Shown here: in pieces, positions 37,122-45,666 of the stretch
How positions within the stretch are numbered: the first letter of the stretch is position 1
How the letters are laid out: each line of letters begins with the position of its first letter
Assembly (NCBI GenBank): GCA_030425205.1
Contig: JAUIAP010000001.1
Coordinates: 124,001 to 188,000, forward strand
Direction: 5' to 3'
Origin: Anaerolineae bacterium
GTDB taxonomy: Bacteria > Chloroflexota > Anaerolineae > Promineifilales > Promineifilaceae
DNA length: 64,000 bases
The notes under the pieces: generated by a model
Databases searched by the model: none
What the model was told of the DNA's origin: nothing
The model's input: only the letters and a program-made list of their open reading frames with translations
Made by a program: the position numbers and the translations under genes

Positions 37122-37246
37122 TGTGTTGCTCCATTTTCTAAGTTGCAAGTTGTTATGTTCCCATTTTGCAAAGTTGCTGTAAGAGAACTGTCAAATGCGG
37201 GAGAATTGGTGGGGATGAATTCGGCCGATTTGTGTATCGTAAACAT

Positions 37247-37705
37247 ATGAACGATCCATTGCAGCCCCATAGTCACGATAACAACGTTAAACCACCGCAC
37301 GCAGATCCCGCTATCATGTTGATTCTGCCCACGCTGGAACTACACACATTGACGCTTGCCGATTTGCGCGAGCTGCCACGCACCCAATTTGCCTATTCAT
37401 ACACGACCGATCATGGTCAACACGGCCCCTATCAACTTGAGGGCGTGACGTTGGCCGATTTACTGGGGCAGTATTGGCCGGGTCCATTCACCTCCGTTGA
37501 GGTGATGAGTGCCGATCAGTTTGGGAATCGGCTCTTTCCTGATGAATTGATGGGCGGGAAATACGATCCGCCGCTGCTGTGTGACATGAGCGACGGGGAA
37601 AGTTTGACGCGGGAAAACGGGCTTGTGCGACTCGTTGTGCCGAGCGAGACTGACAATGCACTGCGTCAAGTAAAGTGGGTGGCGACAATTCGGGTCGTTC
37701 GCTAG
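37247..37705 (+). CDS. Small oxidoreductase molybdopterin-binding-domain protein
   Basis: 152 residues. After a short His/Asp-rich start the protein shows the sulfite-oxidase-type fold end: 'LELHTLTLADLRELPRTQFA', 'GPYQLEGVTLADLLGQYWPG', 'VEVMSADQFGNRLFPDELMG', 'LVRLVVPSETDNALRQVKWV'. This matches the YedY/SUOX Oxidored_molyb domain reduced to its C-terminal portion. The usual Moco-ligating Cys of the family is not at a recognisable position, so cofactor binding is uncertain. No signal peptide. Start 37247 is chosen because an upstream extension would run into an unrelated Cys/Arg-rich tract. TATCGT ends 6 bp before it. Confidence 0.72.
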   Translation: MNDPLQPHSHDNNVKPPHADPAIMLILPTLELHTLTLADLRELPRTQFAYSYTTDHGQHGPYQLEGVTLADLLGQYWPGPFTSVEVMSADQFGNRLFPDELMGGKYDPPLLCDMSDGESLTRENGLVRLVVPSETDNALRQVKWVATIRVVR

Positions 37706-37782
37706 CTGCCGTGATTTCACAATTCCTCAATCATCATTAAGAAGCGCGTCCAAATCGGCAAAAACCACGTATCATCCAGCGC

Positions 37783-40194
37783 ATGAAATATCTCCCGTTG
37801 CTGTTATTATTCATCATCCTGCTGGCTGCGTGTGGGGATGAAAAAACGGATCCAGCGCCAACCCCAACAGAAATTAGCGAGCTGACACCGCTTACCGCCG
37901 TCACGATCAGGGCAACCCCGACGCTCTTGCCAGATGCGGAACAGACGGCAACCGCACTGGCGCAAATCACGCCATCACCCACCCCATCACCAACGGCGAC
38001 ACCTGCACTCGATGAACGGCTGGAAATTTCGGCCGAATTGATGCAGCAAGGCAACTACGATCTCGTCATTGAAGAACTCGCCAAAGCATTGAGCACGGCG
38101 CCCGATGGCGCATTAAAAGAGCGCATCCGCTATGATCTCGGCCGCGCCCATCTCGCCGCTGGCAACGCAACCGCTGCACAATTTCTCTTTGCGCGGCTGG
38201 CTGAAAGTGATGATGCCGACCCCGACGCGCTCTATTTTTTGGGTGAGAGTTACTTTGAGCAGGGCAATTGTGCGGAAGCCGTTCCCGTCTTTCGGCGTTA
38301 TCTCAACGCCCAGCCAGAATTGACTGCATATACACGCAGTTGGATCGCGCAATGTGCGCTGGCGGATGGCGATATTGACGAGGCAATTCAGCAATATGAG
38401 CTAGCCGTTGAGGCCGATGCGCAACGCCTGATCACCTATCAACTGCGGGTCACGCTAGCAGGTCTGTATGGACAGCAAAATCGCTTTAACGATGCGGCAA
38501 ATTTGTATGCTGTGATTCGGGATGAGGCGCAGACTGAATATACAAAGGCGGAGATGGGCTATTTTTCGGCCGAAGCGCGCATTGCCGCGGGGGATGATGC
38601 GGAAGGGTATGCCCAGTTCCGCGATCTCGTCAATACTTACCCCGAACAAGCGGCCAGCTATCGCGCCCTCGTCAAACTGGTGCAGGCAGAAGAACCCGTC
38701 GATCAATACTATCGTGGTGTCGTTGACTATTTTGCCGAAGCATATTCTCCCTGCGTGCTCGCGCTTGAGGAGTACATTGAAGATAACCCCGATGATTACA
38801 TTGCGGATGCGCGGCTCTATCTCGCGGGCTGCTATGAAGCACTGGGCGACCGCACCAATGCGTTGGCCGAAATTGCGACATTCAGCGCGTTAGATGTCAC
38901 GTCGGCCGGTCGGGGGTTGTATGAACGGGGTGAACTTTATCGACGACAGGGGCTGACAGAACAGGCGATTGCCACCTATCAGGAGCTTGTGCAGACGCTA
39001 CCTAATGCAGTCAATGCGCCCGATGCGCTATGGCGATTGGCGCGGCTCCATGATCTGAGTGGCGACACGACCGAAGCCGTCATCTTCTACCAACAGCTTG
39101 CTGACGACTATCCTGAGCATGGTCAAGCGGCCGAAGCGCTCTTTCGGGCCGGTTGGCTGGCACTGGCGGGTGGCAGTGATGCCGTAGCGACAGATTATTG
39201 GACTCGTGCCGCCGCAACATATCGCAGCACCTATCATGGCGAATCTGCCCTGACGTGGCTGTTTACCATTGCAGACGGGGATGAGTTAGCGGACTTAGCG
39301 CAAGAGGGTCGAATTGAAGATCGCTACTACAGTGCGCGGATTGCCGATCTCGCCGCAGGCTTAGAACCATTTGAACGCACCCATGAAAAACTGACGTTCG
39401 ACCTCGATCAAGCGGCGGCCGAAGTCGCCTTGCGCGAGTTTTTAGCGTTGCCAGCGGACACGCCGATCCATGAATTGCCGCCGTATGTGGCGAACGATCC
39501 TCATTTGGTGCGTGGGGAGATACTGTGGAAAATCGGCCGATTTGAAGACGCAAAACGCGAACTGGACCACCTGCGCCAAATCCACCGCGACAGTCTGCTC
39601 ATCAGCTACCAACTCGCACTCTACTTACGCGATGTGGGTCTCTATCGCTCCTCCATTATGGCCGCCGCAAATGTCATCTATTTGCTGGGCGAAACACCAT
39701 TTACCGCACCCAAATTCATCGCGGGGCTTGCATATCCCGCCTACTATGCCGACTTGATTATGCCGCTTTCCGAAAGTTATGATTACGATCCGCTTGTTCA
39801 GTTTGCACTCGTTCGGCAAGAGTCACTCTACGAAAGTTTTGCGACCTCCAGCGCCGTCGCGCAAGGGCTGGCACAAGTGATCCCCGACACAGGTCAATAC
39901 ATCGCCGATAAGTTACGCTGGCCCGACTATGACAACGCCGATCTCTATAAACCGTATGTCGGTCTTGAGTTTGGGGGATTTTATCTGGCAGAACAGTTGG
40001 CACTATTTGAGGGAACGGTACACGCTGCGTTGGCTGCCTACAACGGTGGGCCGGGCAATGCCTTGCGCTGGTTCAATGCCGCAGGGGATGACATCGATCT
40101 TTACGTCGAAACGGTCAACTTCCCCGAAACCCGCGCCTACATCGAGCGAATCTATGTCGGTTATGCCGTCTATCGTCATCTCTATGCGGAATAA
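37783..40194 (+). CDS. Lipoprotein lytic transglycosylase (Slt70-like) with TPR superhelix
   Basis: 803 residues. Signal peptide with lipobox 'LLFIILLAACGDEKTD' (Cys about residue 17), then a Thr-Pro linker. About 600 residues of TPR-like helical repeats follow ('LYFLGESYFEQGNCAEAVPV', 'YQLRVTLAGLYGQQNRFNDA', 'LARLHDLSGDTTEAVIFYQQ'). The C-terminal SLT goose-lysozyme-type domain carries the catalytic Glu in 'VQFALVRQESLYES', 'SSAVAQGLAQVIPDTG' and 'AALAAYNGGPGNALRW'. It cleaves peptidoglycan between MurNAc and GlcNAc, outside the membrane. TATCAT ends 7 bp before the ATG, suggesting a leaderless transcript. Followed 27 bp later by the acyl-CoA dehydrogenase gene. Confidence 0.93.
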   Translation: MKYLPLLLLFIILLAACGDEKTDPAPTPTEISELTPLTAVTIRATPTLLPDAEQTATALAQITPSPTPSPTATPALDERLEISAELMQQGNYDLVIEELAKALSTAPDGALKERIRYDLGRAHLAAGNATAAQFLFARLAESDDADPDALYFLGESYFEQGNCAEAVPVFRRYLNAQPELTAYTRSWIAQCALADGDIDEAIQQYELAVEADAQRLITYQLRVTLAGLYGQQNRFNDAANLYAVIRDEAQTEYTKAEMGYFSAEARIAAGDDAEGYAQFRDLVNTYPEQAASYRALVKLVQAEEPVDQYYRGVVDYFAEAYSPCVLALEEYIEDNPDDYIADARLYLAGCYEALGDRTNALAEIATFSALDVTSAGRGLYERGELYRRQGLTEQAIATYQELVQTLPNAVNAPDALWRLARLHDLSGDTTEAVIFYQQLADDYPEHGQAAEALFRAGWLALAGGSDAVATDYWTRAAATYRSTYHGESALTWLFTIADGDELADLAQEGRIEDRYYSARIADLAAGLEPFERTHEKLTFDLDQAAAEVALREFLALPADTPIHELPPYVANDPHLVRGEILWKIGRFEDAKRELDHLRQIHRDSLLISYQLALYLRDVGLYRSSIMAAANVIYLLGETPFTAPKFIAGLAYPAYYADLIMPLSESYDYDPLVQFALVRQESLYESFATSSAVAQGLAQVIPDTGQYIADKLRWPDYDNADLYKPYVGLEFGGFYLAEQLALFEGTVHAALAAYNGGPGNALRWFNAAGDDIDLYVETVNFPETRAYIERIYVGYAVYRHLYAE

Positions 40195-40221
40195 TGGCGC
40201 GACTCGGGTTACAATCAAAGG

Positions 40222-41445
40222 ATGCAAATGAAGTCTCAACCCTCCCCCTTTCAAAAAGGTCAAAACATGTTCACGGCGTGGCAAAATGCCAAGCCCGATA
40301 ACTACTTTACCTCCGACCAAAATCTTCAGCGCACGCTTGAATTCTATGATGGCGCAGAGATGTATCGGTCGTATGTCGGCCGACTCTACAAATTCGGTGC
40401 GGTTTCCGCGCAACAGCTAAATGTGGCGGCCGTTGAGAGCAACCAAACGGAGAATCTGCCCAGACTCGATCGCTATGATGATTTTGGCCAGCGTATTGAA
40501 GATGTCAACTATCATCCAGCCTATCATACGGCGGGACGCTTAATCTACGGCGCAGGGGCGATGTCCGTCCATCGCAATCGTGGCAATAACACGTTGGCGT
40601 TGGCAATCCACTATTTGTCGTCTCAAAACGGAGAGGCGGGACACAACTGCCCGCTCGCCTGTACTGCGGGCATGATCAAGACATTGCAAGCAGTTGGGTT
40701 GACAGAACCACACGCGGAACTTGCCGAAGCATGGCTCGAAAAGCTGCTCGATGACGATTACGACAGCAACTTTACAGGGGCGCAATTCTTGACGGAGGTG
40801 CAAGGGGGGGCGGATGTTGGCGCGAATGGGACGGTGGCGACTGATAACGGCGATGGGACGTGGTTTTTAAACGGGGAAAAGTGGTTTTGCTCGAATGTTT
40901 CGGCCGATCTCGCGCTGGTCACAGCCCGCGTTCCCGGTCAAGGGGATGGCACACGCGGTTTAGGCTTGTTTCTAGTGCCAAAAGTTTTGGCCGACGGCTC
41001 CCAAAATGGGATGAAAATCCAACGGCTGAAAGATAAGCTGGGGACACGCTCATTGGCAACGGCCGAAATCCACTATGACAATGCGCTCGCCTACCAAGTT
41101 GGCGCAACGACAAACGGTATCAAAAACGTGATGGAACACGTCATCAACGTCAGCCGCATTTATAACGCCAGCGCGGTTGCGGGGATGGCGCGGCGTGCCT
41201 TTATCGAAGCGTGGTATTATGCCCAAAATCGCTGGTCATTTGGCGAAAAAATCATCAGCTATCCGCTCGTCCAAGACGTGCTGGCAAAAATGCACGCAGA
41301 CTCGAACGCCATCGCGTCTGGCACATTTCACATCGCACGACTGCTTGATGATATGGAAATTAACGCCAGCACAGATGCCGATCTGCGCGCCGTGATTCGC
41401 ACAGCGATCAACCTCAATAAATATCGTTCCTCCGTCATCGCATGA
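40222..41445 (+). CDS. Acyl-CoA dehydrogenase (AidB-like), N-terminal part before frameshift
   Basis: 407 residues: the N-terminal helical domain, the middle beta domain ('TGAQFLTEVQGGADVGANGT', 'WFLNGEKWFCSNVSADLALV') and half of the C-terminal helical domain of a flavin-dependent acyl-CoA dehydrogenase of the AidB/isovaleryl type. The frame ends '...NKYRSSVIA' with TGA 41443-41445, in the middle of a conserved segment. The expected continuation 'HEVINHGIEVLGGNGAIE' is encoded in the +1 frame directly after. So the gene is one ACAD split by a shift of about one base (2-base deletion or +1 slip). TACAAT ends 6 bp before the ATG. The two halves together have normal length. Confidence 0.85.
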   Translation: MQMKSQPSPFQKGQNMFTAWQNAKPDNYFTSDQNLQRTLEFYDGAEMYRSYVGRLYKFGAVSAQQLNVAAVESNQTENLPRLDRYDDFGQRIEDVNYHPAYHTAGRLIYGAGAMSVHRNRGNNTLALAIHYLSSQNGEAGHNCPLACTAGMIKTLQAVGLTEPHAELAEAWLEKLLDDDYDSNFTGAQFLTEVQGGADVGANGTVATDNGDGTWFLNGEKWFCSNVSADLALVTARVPGQGDGTRGLGLFLVPKVLADGSQNGMKIQRLKDKLGTRSLATAEIHYDNALAYQVGATTNGIKNVMEHVINVSRIYNASAVAGMARRAFIEAWYYAQNRWSFGEKIISYPLVQDVLAKMHADSNAIASGTFHIARLLDDMEINASTDADLRAVIRTAINLNKYRSSVIA

Positions 41446-41446
41446 G

Positions 41447-42022
41447 GTGATCAATCATGGCATCGAAGTTCTGGGCGGGAATGGGGCCATTGAGTCGTTT
41501 AGCGTGCTGCCGCGACTGCTGCGTGACAATGTGGTGTGCGAAAATTGGGAAGGTCCACACAACGTTCTAATGGCGCAAGTGCAGCGCGACTTTCGGCGTT
41601 ATGCCCATCATTTGCCATTTATTGCGCGGGTTCGCAACATGTTCAAGGGGTTGCGTGTTGAGAATTTGAAGCGGGAGGGATTGGCGGAATGTGAAAAAAT
41701 TTCGGCCGAACTCGATGCCATTCTCGCCCTCCCCGAACTCGAAGCCAGCGTCTACTTTCGTCCACTCATGGATCGCCTCACTGATCTGTACTACACAGGC
41801 TGTATGGCGGTAGAAGGGGCATGGGAAAACCTTATCAAGCAAGACCGTACTAAACAACGGCTTGCAGAGTTCTACTTCAACCGCCGCGTTGTCAAGAAGC
41901 CCCTCGCCGAGTGGACAGAGTACCCAACATGGGTCAGCAAACTATGCCATGATGTACGCCCGCGCCAAATTAATTGGAAAGAAGATCAGTGGGACGGGAT
42001 GGACGATCCCATCTGGGAGTAG
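41447..42022 (+). CDS. Acyl-CoA dehydrogenase, C-terminal part after frameshift
   Basis: Continuation of the upstream gene in the +1 frame. It begins with 'VINHGIEVLGGNGAIESFSV' and 'LLRDNVVCENWEGPHNVL', the FAD-proximal and substrate-lid end of the ACAD fold. A helical AidB-like tail follows ('FKGLRVENLKREGLAECEKI', 'LTDLYYTGCMAVEGAWENLI'). The nominal GTG start at 41447 has no ribosome binding site, and homologous sequence begins at least two codons earlier (His-Glu at 41441). So this is not an independent gene but the 3' half of a frameshifted one. The coding character is fully kept up to the stop at 42022. Confidence 0.8.
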   Translation: MINHGIEVLGGNGAIESFSVLPRLLRDNVVCENWEGPHNVLMAQVQRDFRRYAHHLPFIARVRNMFKGLRVENLKREGLAECEKISAELDAILALPELEASVYFRPLMDRLTDLYYTGCMAVEGAWENLIKQDRTKQRLAEFYFNRRVVKKPLAEWTEYPTWVSKLCHDVRPRQINWKEDQWDGMDDPIWE

Positions 42023-42071
42023 ATTGGAAGCGCGACGAGCTTAGACCCACGCCGTATCAGGATTTTCATGA

Positions 42072-42131
42072 TTGACTTTATTCCTTTTCTCGTCTAAACT
42101 TGCATTTGTATTTAGCTATTTAGCTATACAA
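42072..42131 (+). promoter_or_regulatory. sdpR promoter with operator at +1
   Basis: TTGACT (42072-42077), exact 17-bp spacer, TAAACT (42095-42100). At the expected start site lies a near-palindrome bounded by TTGTA and TACAA, with two TAGCTA cores (42106-42131). It is well placed for autorepression by the ArsR/SdpR-type protein encoded next. Confidence 0.78.
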
Positions 42132-42143
42132 GGAAATAGACAA

Positions 42144-42443
42144 ATGCAACAAACTTACAAAGCATTGGCAGACCCGACGCGACGTAAAATCTTACAGCTA
42201 TTGCGCGACCGCGACTTGTCAGCGGGGAAAATCGCCCTGCACTTCGATTCCGCACAGCCTACGATTTCGCGACACCTCTCGATTCTGCAAAATGCAGACC
42301 TGATTCAAGGCTCAAAAAATGGCACGACGATCACCTATCGGTTGAATCTGAGCGTGCTTGAAGAAGCGTTTATGACGATGCTTGACACGTTCAAGCTCGA
42401 TGTTGGAGGTAATGATGAACCTGCGAACCCCTCTGATGATTAG
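42144..42443 (+). CDS. ArsR/SdpR-family autorepressor
   Basis: 99 residues. Compact winged helix: 'YKALADPTRRKILQLLRDRD', recognition helix region 'DSAQPTISRHLSILQNADLI' and wing 'GSKNGTTITYRLNLSVLEEA'. The SQPTIS.HL core and the '(Q)YKALADPTRRKIL' start are typical of the SdpR subfamily, whose members repress their own operon and are relieved when SdpI sequesters them at the membrane. No metal-binding Cys pair. AGGAAA precedes ATG 42144. The gene overlaps sdpI by 29 bp, so the pair is translationally coupled. Confidence 0.92.
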   Translation: MQQTYKALADPTRRKILQLLRDRDLSAGKIALHFDSAQPTISRHLSILQNADLIQGSKNGTTITYRLNLSVLEEAFMTMLDTFKLDVGGNDEPANPSDD

Positions 42444-43080
42444 TGGTATTTTGATTTTGGCGATGTTTTTACTGGGTGGCTATGCGTGGATACAGCTTCC
42501 TGCTGATCAACAAATTCCAGTCCATTGGAACGCGGCCGGGGAAGCAGATCGCTATGGCGGCAAATTTGAAGGGCTAATGTTGTTGCCAATTATTGGCGCA
42601 GGAACGATTGTCCTACTCGCTGTTATCCCGCGCATCGACCCAAAGCGTATCAATATTGAGCGTTCTGGCAAGGCGTATGGCATGACAATGATTGGCGTGA
42701 TTGTGTTCTTGACATTCCTCTACATCACAACAACGCTGCAAACGTTAGGCTATGCGGTTTCGCTCAATCGTATTTTGCCGATTGGCATGGGCATTATGTT
42801 CATGATTATCGGCAACTACATGGGCAAAGTGCGCCAAAACTACATGTTTGGCATTCGCACGCCCTGGACCATTGCCAGCGAGCTATCTTGGAACAAGACT
42901 CACCGCATGGGTGGCTGGTTGTTCTTCGGGTTTGGCCTATTGTTCACGCTATTTGGCGTGATCTCTGGCTCAGCGGCGTGGCTGCTCCCGATGATCGGGG
43001 GGCTACTGGTATTGGTTGTGATTTTGATGGCGTATTCGTACTACGTATGGCGCAATGACCCTGCCATTGTTCAGGAGTAA
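42415..43080 (+). CDS. SdpI-family immunity/signal membrane protein
   Basis: 221 residues with six to seven transmembrane segments. The N-terminal DUF1648 module has 'LPADQQIPVHWNAAGEADRY' (consensus LP..IP.H.N..G..D..). The SdpI signature 'NYMGKVRQNYMFGIRTPWTI' is followed by 'NKTHRMGGWLFFGFGLLFTL'. In Bacillus subtilis SdpI protects against the SDP toxin and captures SdpR. GGAGGT just upstream allows ATG at 42412 or 42415; 42415 gives better spacing. It is part of sdpR-sdpI-CPBP; no toxin gene (sdpC) is visible in the window. Confidence 0.92.
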   Translation: MNLRTPLMISGILILAMFLLGGYAWIQLPADQQIPVHWNAAGEADRYGGKFEGLMLLPIIGAGTIVLLAVIPRIDPKRINIERSGKAYGMTMIGVIVFLTFLYITTTLQTLGYAVSLNRILPIGMGIMFMIIGNYMGKVRQNYMFGIRTPWTIASELSWNKTHRMGGWLFFGFGLLFTLFGVISGSAAWLLPMIGGLLVLVVILMAYSYYVWRNDPAIVQE

Positions 43081-43147
43081 ATCCTAAATCACGAGAGTTG
43101 CCAACCAGCCTATCGGCAAGCGTTGGCAACTCGATGGAGCGACCAAA

Positions 43148-44092
43148 ATGAAAAGTAAGCCCGCTTGGATCTTTATTGGCTTGGCCTATCTTTTTTGCTA
43201 CGCGATTGTGTTTGCGTATTTTGGAACGGGAGGGACATTACAATCAGGGGGATTAACGGTTGCGTTGATTGCGTGCATGTTTACACCAGCAATTGCGGCG
43301 ATAATCGTCCAAAAATATGTCAAACATGAGCCCCTCAGTGATTTAGGGATCAAATTTCGATTCAATCGTTGGATGATTTTTGCCTGGTTATTGCCCGTCG
43401 GCTATGTGTTGCTGACTTGGCTGTTTAGCTGGCTATTGCCACAAACGCAGGGGACAGATGGGTTAAGCGTGATCGTCTCGATGTTGGAACAGGTGAGCGC
43501 GCCGGCTGATCAAATAACGGAAGTACAAACAGTGTTTGGACAGTTTGGCGCAGTCACACCGCTTATCCTAGCGGCTGGCATCATCATGTCGGGCTTAATC
43601 GCTGGGGTAACAGTCAACATGTTGGCTGCTATGGGGGAGGAATTGGGCTGGCGCGGCTTTTTATGGCGTGAATGGAAACATTGGGGGGTTTGGAAAGCCT
43701 CGCTGGCAATTGGGGTCGTTTGGGGCTTTTGGCACGCACCGATGATTTGGTATGGGTATAACTACCCTGAACATCCGCGTATCGGCGTGCTGATGATGGT
43801 CGGCTTCACGGTGCTGCTGTCTCCCTTGCACTCATTTGTACGTGAAAAGGCCGGCACAACATGGGCAGCAGCCATTCTGCACGGCACAAATAATGCGCTG
43901 GGGGGATTAGTTCCGCTGTTTGTGATTGGTGGCAACGATCTGCTCGTGAATATTACTGGGGCAGCAGGGCTTGCGGCGTTGCTCGTGGCAAATATCGTTG
44001 TCGCGGTGCTATGGAAAGGGTTCGCCAGCGAAGACGCAGCGATTAGCGTGGATGCACAACTTTCTGGATTTGCAAATCCAGAAACGTCCTAA
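43148..44092 (+). CDS. CPBP-family intramembrane metalloprotease
   Basis: 314 residues with about eight transmembrane segments. The CPBP (Abi) core is clear: motif 1 'MGEELGWRGFLWREWKHWG' (EExxWR), motif 2 'VVWGFWHAPMIWYGY' (FxxxH-type) and motif 3 'ILHGTNNALGGLVP' (HxxxN). These form the membrane metal site. Relatives process prenylated proteins in eukaryotes and are often tied to bacteriocin maturation or self-immunity in bacteria, in line with the adjacent sdpR-sdpI pair. The last codons ('SGFANPETS') are encoded by a 24-bp palindromic dispersed repeat (44061-44084), so the C-terminus may have been replaced by repeat sequence. Confidence 0.9.
   Translation: MKSKPAWIFIGLAYLFCYAIVFAYFGTGGTLQSGGLTVALIACMFTPAIAAIIVQKYVKHEPLSDLGIKFRFNRWMIFAWLLPVGYVLLTWLFSWLLPQTQGTDGLSVIVSMLEQVSAPADQITEVQTVFGQFGAVTPLILAAGIIMSGLIAGVTVNMLAAMGEELGWRGFLWREWKHWGVWKASLAIGVVWGFWHAPMIWYGYNYPEHPRIGVLMMVGFTVLLSPLHSFVREKAGTTWAAAILHGTNNALGGLVPLFVIGGNDLLVNITGAAGLAALLVANIVVAVLWKGFASEDAAISVDAQLSGFANPETS
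44061..44084. repeat. 24-bp perfect palindrome overlapping the CPBP gene end
   Basis: TTTCTGGATTTG and its exact complement CAAATCCAGAAA, followed by ACG. A relative occurs at 35664-35687. It supplies the last residues of the CPBP protease gene. Confidence 0.85.
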
Positions 44093-44108
44093 CGATATCC
44101 CTTTCGGG

Positions 44109-45647
44109 CTATTCTTGCGGCGTGGGCTGTGCGGCTTCTACCTGTGACATGTGTGGCAGAGAGACAATCGCGGGTGCGTGCGGGAGCTTGGCGAGTTGAT
44201 CGAGTTTGCGGCGGGCAAGCGGGAGCGTGACACGACGGTAGACGGTGGCAGCGAGTTCCCGCACATCCTGTTTGCTGATCTCACGCGGGTTTTTGACCAG
44301 TATTCTCCAACGATCAAGCGATTTTTGACTGCGAAACACTTTATGCAAAACGGTGTGGAGTTGGCGGTAAAACTCTGTGGTAAAGGGACCACGATAGAGC
44401 ATGGCGAGATCGGCCGAATCTTCCCAATTCTGCTTATCCCCAAGTTCCAACTTCACCCGTTCATAAAATGAGGTTCCCGGCAAGGGATAGGAGACCGACA
44501 TACCCACATCGTCGGGATTGGCGCGTTTGACCATAGCAAGTGTGCGTTCGATGTCGGCACGCGTTTCGCTGGGGTAGCCAAATTGCAAGAAAAATCCGAC
44601 GCGGATGTTGTGTTTGTGGAGAATATCGGCCGAATCCACAATCTGTTCCACCGTCGTTCCCTTTTCCATCGCATCCAAGATTTTTTGCGACCCCGATTCT
44701 GCCCCCATCCAAACGATGTCACAGCCTGCCCGCGCCATCGCCGCCACGTCATTATTTTTCCGCAATATCAGATCGGAGCGACTGAGACATTTGAACGGCG
44801 TGCGTGTGCCATCCTCTTCGACAATATCCGCGAATTTTTCAAACCAGCGCGGCTTCAACCCCATAATGTCGTCGGCAAACCAGACGTGATCAGGGTTGAC
44901 CGTCTCTTTCAACCACTTGAGTTCGGCCGCCACGTTTTCGGGGCTGCGCGAATGGTAGCGTTGTCCCCAAATCGGCTTGGCACACCAGTTGCAGTGAAAC
45001 GGGCAACCGCGTGTCGTGACCATATTGATCGAATAGTAGCCGTGTGTTTCTGTCCAGACGCGGCGATATTTTTCGACATCGACCAAATCCCACGCTGGAA
45101 ATGGTAGCGCGTCGAGGTCTTTGATGTCGGGGCGGCGCAAATTGCGCGTGGGCTGGCCGTCAACTTTATAGGCAAGCCCTGCTATTGTTTCAAGATTGGT
45201 TCTGGAATCCGTTTTCGCAAGCTGGGTCAACAGTTCGGCCAGCGTTTTCTCCCCTTCCCCCAGCAGCACATAGTCCGCCCCTGCGTCCAGATAGGCTTCC
45301 GCGTGGTCGGTTGCGTCCGCGCCACAAACGATTGTCGGCAAACCGCGCAATTTTGCCATGCCGATCATCTCAAACGCCGCCTCGCGCATGTTGAGCAGAC
45401 ACATTTTAGAGAGATAGTTGAAGTTATCCTCGTAGAGAATGGCAATGTCCGGTTGGGTCGCGTTTAGCTTCGTCGCCCATTCGGCCGTTGAGTCAGCCAA
45501 CATTGCATCGAAAAGTGCAACCTCGTAGCCACGTTCGCGCATGTAGCTGGCGGCGTAAAGCGTGCCGAGTGGCGGATAGGGCTGCATCGCGGCGTAGAGC
45601 TTAGGATCAAAGCGCAGGAAGTAGGTCTGTCCAAAGAGTAGTTTCAT
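44109..45647 (-). CDS. B12-binding-type radical SAM protein
   Basis: 512 residues from ATG 45647; a longer frame would overlap the preceding gene. N-terminal Rossmann-type B12-binding-like domain (about 1-150; 'PYPPLGTLYAASYMRERGYE', 'AGADYVLLGEGEKTLAELL'). It lacks the DxHxxG base-on motif, so cobalamin binding is uncertain. The radical SAM core has the [4Fe-4S] motif 'TTRGCPFHCNWCAKPIWG' (CxxxCxxC) and 'GAESGSQKILDAMEKGTTVE'. Such enzymes modify lipids, sugars or cofactors. Last gene of a four-gene polysaccharide operon, so an envelope-glycan or lipid substrate is a fair guess. Confidence 0.87.
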   Translation of the reverse strand: MKLLFGQTYFLRFDPKLYAAMQPYPPLGTLYAASYMRERGYEVALFDAMLADSTAEWATKLNATQPDIAILYEDNFNYLSKMCLLNMREAAFEMIGMAKLRGLPTIVCGADATDHAEAYLDAGADYVLLGEGEKTLAELLTQLAKTDSRTNLETIAGLAYKVDGQPTRNLRRPDIKDLDALPFPAWDLVDVEKYRRVWTETHGYYSINMVTTRGCPFHCNWCAKPIWGQRYHSRSPENVAAELKWLKETVNPDHVWFADDIMGLKPRWFEKFADIVEEDGTRTPFKCLSRSDLILRKNNDVAAMARAGCDIVWMGAESGSQKILDAMEKGTTVEQIVDSADILHKHNIRVGFFLQFGYPSETRADIERTLAMVKRANPDDVGMSVSYPLPGTSFYERVKLELGDKQNWEDSADLAMLYRGPFTTEFYRQLHTVLHKVFRSQKSLDRWRILVKNPREISKQDVRELAATVYRRVTLPLARRKLDQLAKLPHAPAIVSLPHMSQVEAAQPTPQE

Positions 45648-45666
45648 AATTTTGTCGCGTTGGTGC

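Noticed and set aside
44583..45107. Long antisense frame (174 codons) opposite the radical SAM gene
   Set aside because: Arg/His/Pro-rich shadow of a well-supported gene with clear catalytic motifs on the other strand.
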